Positions 62,032 to 64,000 of a DNA stretch of 64,000 bases are shown piece by piece. Below the pieces are notes generated by a model. It was not told the origin of the DNA and made no database searches. It worked only from the letters and a program-made list of their open reading frames with translations. Both the position numbers and the translations under genes were made by a program. This DNA comes from Chaetoderma sp. LZ-2023a (taxonomy: Eukaryota > Mollusca > Caudofoveata > Chaetodermatida > Chaetodermatidae), in NCBI GenBank assembly GCA_034401795.1, contig CM067367.1, forward strand, positions 51,538,884-51,602,883. The letters are read 5' to 3'. How positions within the stretch are numbered: the first letter of the stretch is position 1; each line of letters starts with the position of its first letter.

Positions 62032-62032
<1 letters not shown>
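61320..62032 (-). promoter_or_regulatory. LINE copy A 5' UTR / presumed internal promoter
   Basis: About 700 bp between (TAG)n and ORF1. Contains a direct repeat TACAGTC(G/A)TATATTTGTT at about 61,498 and 61,592. Its first bases on the minus strand, TCGAAGTGAACGCACACG, follow the microsatellite without a gap, so this looks like the authentic 5' end. Promoter function is inferred from LINE biology. Confidence 0.55.

Positions 62033-62096
<64 letters not shown>
62033..62096 (+). repeat. (CTA)n between the two LINE copies
   Basis: About 21 CTA triplets, which on the minus strand are (TAG)n. They separate the 3' end of copy B from the 5' end of copy A. Confidence 0.97.
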
Positions 62097-62098
<2 letters not shown>

Positions 62099-63121
62099 TT
62101 TTTTGTTGGGAAAATCCGACGCTGACGCAGTCGGACAAACTTCATGGAGGAAATCCTTTAAAAAGGCTTGCAAACCCCCAGAAAAAAACCTGGTGAACTA
62201 TAAATACATATGGCTTAAATAGTATAGATACAAAACAATAGGCTGATAAAGATCCAATAGCAAAACAAAACTTAACAAAGGCATTACTATTCAACCCAGG
62301 TGTAGTAGTAGACCCGTGTGGCGAGTGCAACTATCCAACAAATGACAAGTGCCTCGTCAATCAATGACAAATAAGTCAATCATTGACGCCAGTGGGCTGA
62401 TTCTTTAAAGATCAACGGGCGTAGTAGCATTTGGGTAGTATAATACATATATTGGCAGAAAAATACTGAAAAATAGATGGCGCTCTTGTTTACATTTTCG
62501 ATTCACTTTATTGTAAGGTTTTGTAAATTACCATTCAATCCATGTGTGGTAGTGGGCCCATGTGGCGAGTGCAACTATTCAACAAATGAAAAGTGACTCG
62601 TCAATCAATGACAAATAAGTCAATCATTGACGCCAGTGGGCTGATTCTTTAAAGATCAGCGGGCGTAGTAGCATTTGGGTAGCATAACATATATAGTCAG
62701 CAGGAAAATTACAGAAAAATAGATGGAAATAGATGGCGCTCTTGTCTACATTTTTGATTTAGTTTGTTGTAAGGTTTTGTAAATTACCCGGGAACAAATA
62801 ACCCTATAAAACCCTGTGCAAGTTTCTAAAATTACCCGGGACGATTTTATAATTCAATGGCAACTTACTTTATTGATTGGTTATTAAATTACACCAGTCT
62901 GTTTATTTGTTAACATGAATTATTAAACATAACAATATCAAAGTGCAGACTAAAATGAATTACAGGACACAGATTAATTAAAAGACACAGATAAATCAGC
63001 TGTAGTAATTAAATGATTTAAGCTAGTGCAGGCTCATTTATTTTTACAGTTCCCAACTCTATTGAAACTATGTTTGTTTTGCACCATATGTCCTTGAATA
63101 CTTTTTCTTTACCATGCTGCT
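62097..63121 (-). other. LINE copy B 3' UTR with 245-bp tandem duplication
   Basis: 62,285-62,530 and 62,530-62,790 are close copies (phrases CAATCATTGACGCCAGTGGG, GCGTAGTAGCATTTGGGTAG and TAGATGGCGCTCTTGT in both). The same duplication exists, more diverged, in copy A, so it is a family trait. Confidence 0.8.
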
Positions 63122-64000
63122 TTAATCTAAAATATTCTGAATATGATTCAGCAGCAATGAATGAAATATTGCCTTTATTGCTCTATTGTGATTGCCCATA
63201 GATGGATTTTTCGTCTGTGCACACCGATGTTTCCAAATGGCCCAAACACCTATGGTTAGCATTGTTATTACAATAGTCCTTTCAGACTTTATGATATTTA
63301 CACCGCTTGATTCAAATGCTCCAAATAAGACTACATGCGTTTGTAGAACAATGGGCTTCGCTCCAAATTGTGCCAAGATTTGGCTGATATAGTCCCAAAA
63401 TTGTGACGATATTGGACATTCCACAAATAAATGCTCGATTGTTTCCTCGTCTGTTTGACATAAGTAACACCTATCAGAAGTCGTAATGTTGCACTTGTAT
63501 GTCAAGTGTCCCACCCATAGCCGTCGATGTAGTAATCGCCACAATAAATCATGAGCCATATTTGGCAGGTATGGAGAATGTAAGATTTTCCATACATTTT
63601 TCCAACTGGATGGTTTATAGCTTGAGTCATCCCATCTCCTAATTGCTATGTGAGGTGTTACTTGTTTTCGTCTCATGACGTGGTACCATTCCTTGGATCT
63701 CATCTTGTATTTTAAACTCTCATCATCAAGGACTAATGCAGGTTGTGGAGTCAAACTATTATTATTTACATTTGGCAGACGAAACCATTCAATTGGTACA
63801 GCATGTTTTATTTTATTTAGCAACCACTGGACATCTATATGCCTCATATGTGTTTTTCTAGCTACTTCTTGCATTGAAATCCATCTACGTGTTTGAGGGT
63901 GTATCATATCAGATAAATGTTGAATGTCATATTTTGCAAAGGATGGTAGATAAAGTACTGCATTGTTATAACATATATTACTATTGCCCCACAATTGCTG
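63122..64000 (-). CDS. LINE copy B ORF2, C-terminal part (partial at window edge)
   Basis: Open from the window edge to a stop at 63,122, about 292 residues of the ORF2 C-terminus. It includes RRWISMQEVARKTHMRHID, then a zf-RVT-like region (HDLLWRLLHRRLWVGHLTYK, CYLCQTDEETIEHLFVEC with Cys/His zinc-ligand spacing). It ends with GVWAIWKHRCAQ and a short basic tail. This domain follows the reverse transcriptase in Tx1/L1-like and related LINEs and is thought to help RNA or target handling. Endonuclease and RT, if present, lie beyond 64,000. It overlaps nothing else. No internal stops, so it could belong to an intact element. Confidence 0.9.
   Translation of the reverse strand, partial: QQLWGNSNICYNNAVLYLPSFAKYDIQHLSDMIHPQTRRWISMQEVARKTHMRHIDVQWLLNKIKHAVPIEWFRLPNVNNNSLTPQPALVLDDESLKYKMRSKEWYHVMRRKQVTPHIAIRRWDDSSYKPSSWKNVWKILHSPYLPNMAHDLLWRLLHRRLWVGHLTYKCNITTSDRCYLCQTDEETIEHLFVECPISSQFWDYISQILAQFGAKPIVLQTHVVLFGAFESSGVNIIKSERTIVITMLTIGVWAIWKHRCAQTKNPSMGNHNRAIKAIFHSLLLNHIQNILD

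Larger units (their letters stand above)
57001..62032 (-). mobile_element. LINE copy A: 5' UTR to 3' end, RT deleted, flanked by (TAG)n
   Basis: Minus-strand non-LTR retrotransposon. In order: a 5' UTR of about 700 bp (62,032-about 61,320) starting right after a (TAG)n run; ORF1 with an RRM-like stretch and CCHC knuckles; ORF2 with an apurinic-type endonuclease, a deleted reverse transcriptase, and a C-terminal zf-RVT-like region. Then a 3' UTR of about 970 bp, a short A-rich end and (TAG)n. The 3' end (CTGACGCT, GGCTTGCAAACCCCC in plus-strand text) matches that of copy B. The combination of CCHC ORF1, APE endonuclease and zf-RVT is seen in Tx1/L1-like LINEs, but without the RT the clade is not certain. 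Confidence 0.85.
62097..64000 (-). mobile_element. LINE copy B, 3' part, continues beyond the window
   Basis: Same family as copy A and same orientation, lying head-to-tail upstream of it. Shows the end of ORF2 and a 1-kb 3' UTR ending in an A-rich run, then (TAG)n. The visible part has no stop or frameshift, so this copy looks younger than copy A. Confidence 0.88.

Noticed and set aside
62016..62222. Poly-Tyr frame
   Set aside because: Pure translation of (CTA)n.

Overview
This is animal nuclear DNA, most likely from a marine invertebrate. The phylum cannot be fixed from this window. Evidence for an animal genome: one spliced SLC6 transporter exon with a consensus donor, Tc1-type DD34E transposons, two non-LTR retrotransposon families, piggyBac-type MITEs, tRNA-derived repeats, and a long-inverted-repeat element with Polinton-like ends. 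The DNA is AT-rich and almost entirely non-coding. I see no rRNA, no functional tRNA, no CRISPR and no prokaryotic operon.

Region 1, about 1-46,700: a tandem array of four diverged copies of one non-coding segment (about 1-8,950; 8,950-21,640; 21,640-30,350; 30,350-46,700). Each copy carries different insertions, so one copy shows the empty site of another. The insertions include a 1.26-kb DNA transposon with CCCAGATAAC ends (2,283-3,539), two near-identical Tc1 elements in opposite orientation (10,323-11,983 and 27,692-29,351), a 4.07-kb element with about 650-bp direct terminal repeats (13,189-17,262), a dead RNase H-type LINE (25,646-27,035), a TTAA-flanked MITE (34,395-34,635), and an 8.68-kb element (36,126-44,804). 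That last element has about 1.08-kb inverted termini, AG...CT ends and a 6-bp target duplication. It carries one intact zinc-finger gene and one broken zinc-binding reading frame. Two palindromic MITE families (A and B below) occur throughout.

Region 2, about 47,039-47,657: the only recognisable host gene, the first coding exon of an SLC6 sodium-coupled transporter. Its next exon is not seen in the window.

Region 3, about 49,280-57,000: a run of unrelated tandem arrays. They are a GCAG/GCAC microsatellite, four 346-bp units with tRNA-like A and B boxes, a 3.4-kb minisatellite that switches strand midway, a 120-150-bp array, and a compound CTA/CCA microsatellite.

Region 4, about 57,001-64,000: two head-to-tail minus-strand copies of one LINE family, separated and bounded by (TAG)n. 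Copy A keeps its 5' UTR, ORF1, endonuclease and C-terminal zinc knuckle but has lost its reverse transcriptase. Copy B runs off the window.

The best candidates for something undescribed are the 36,126-44,804 element, the apparent (TAG)n-targeted LINE array, and the strand-switching minisatellite beside the tRNA-like array.
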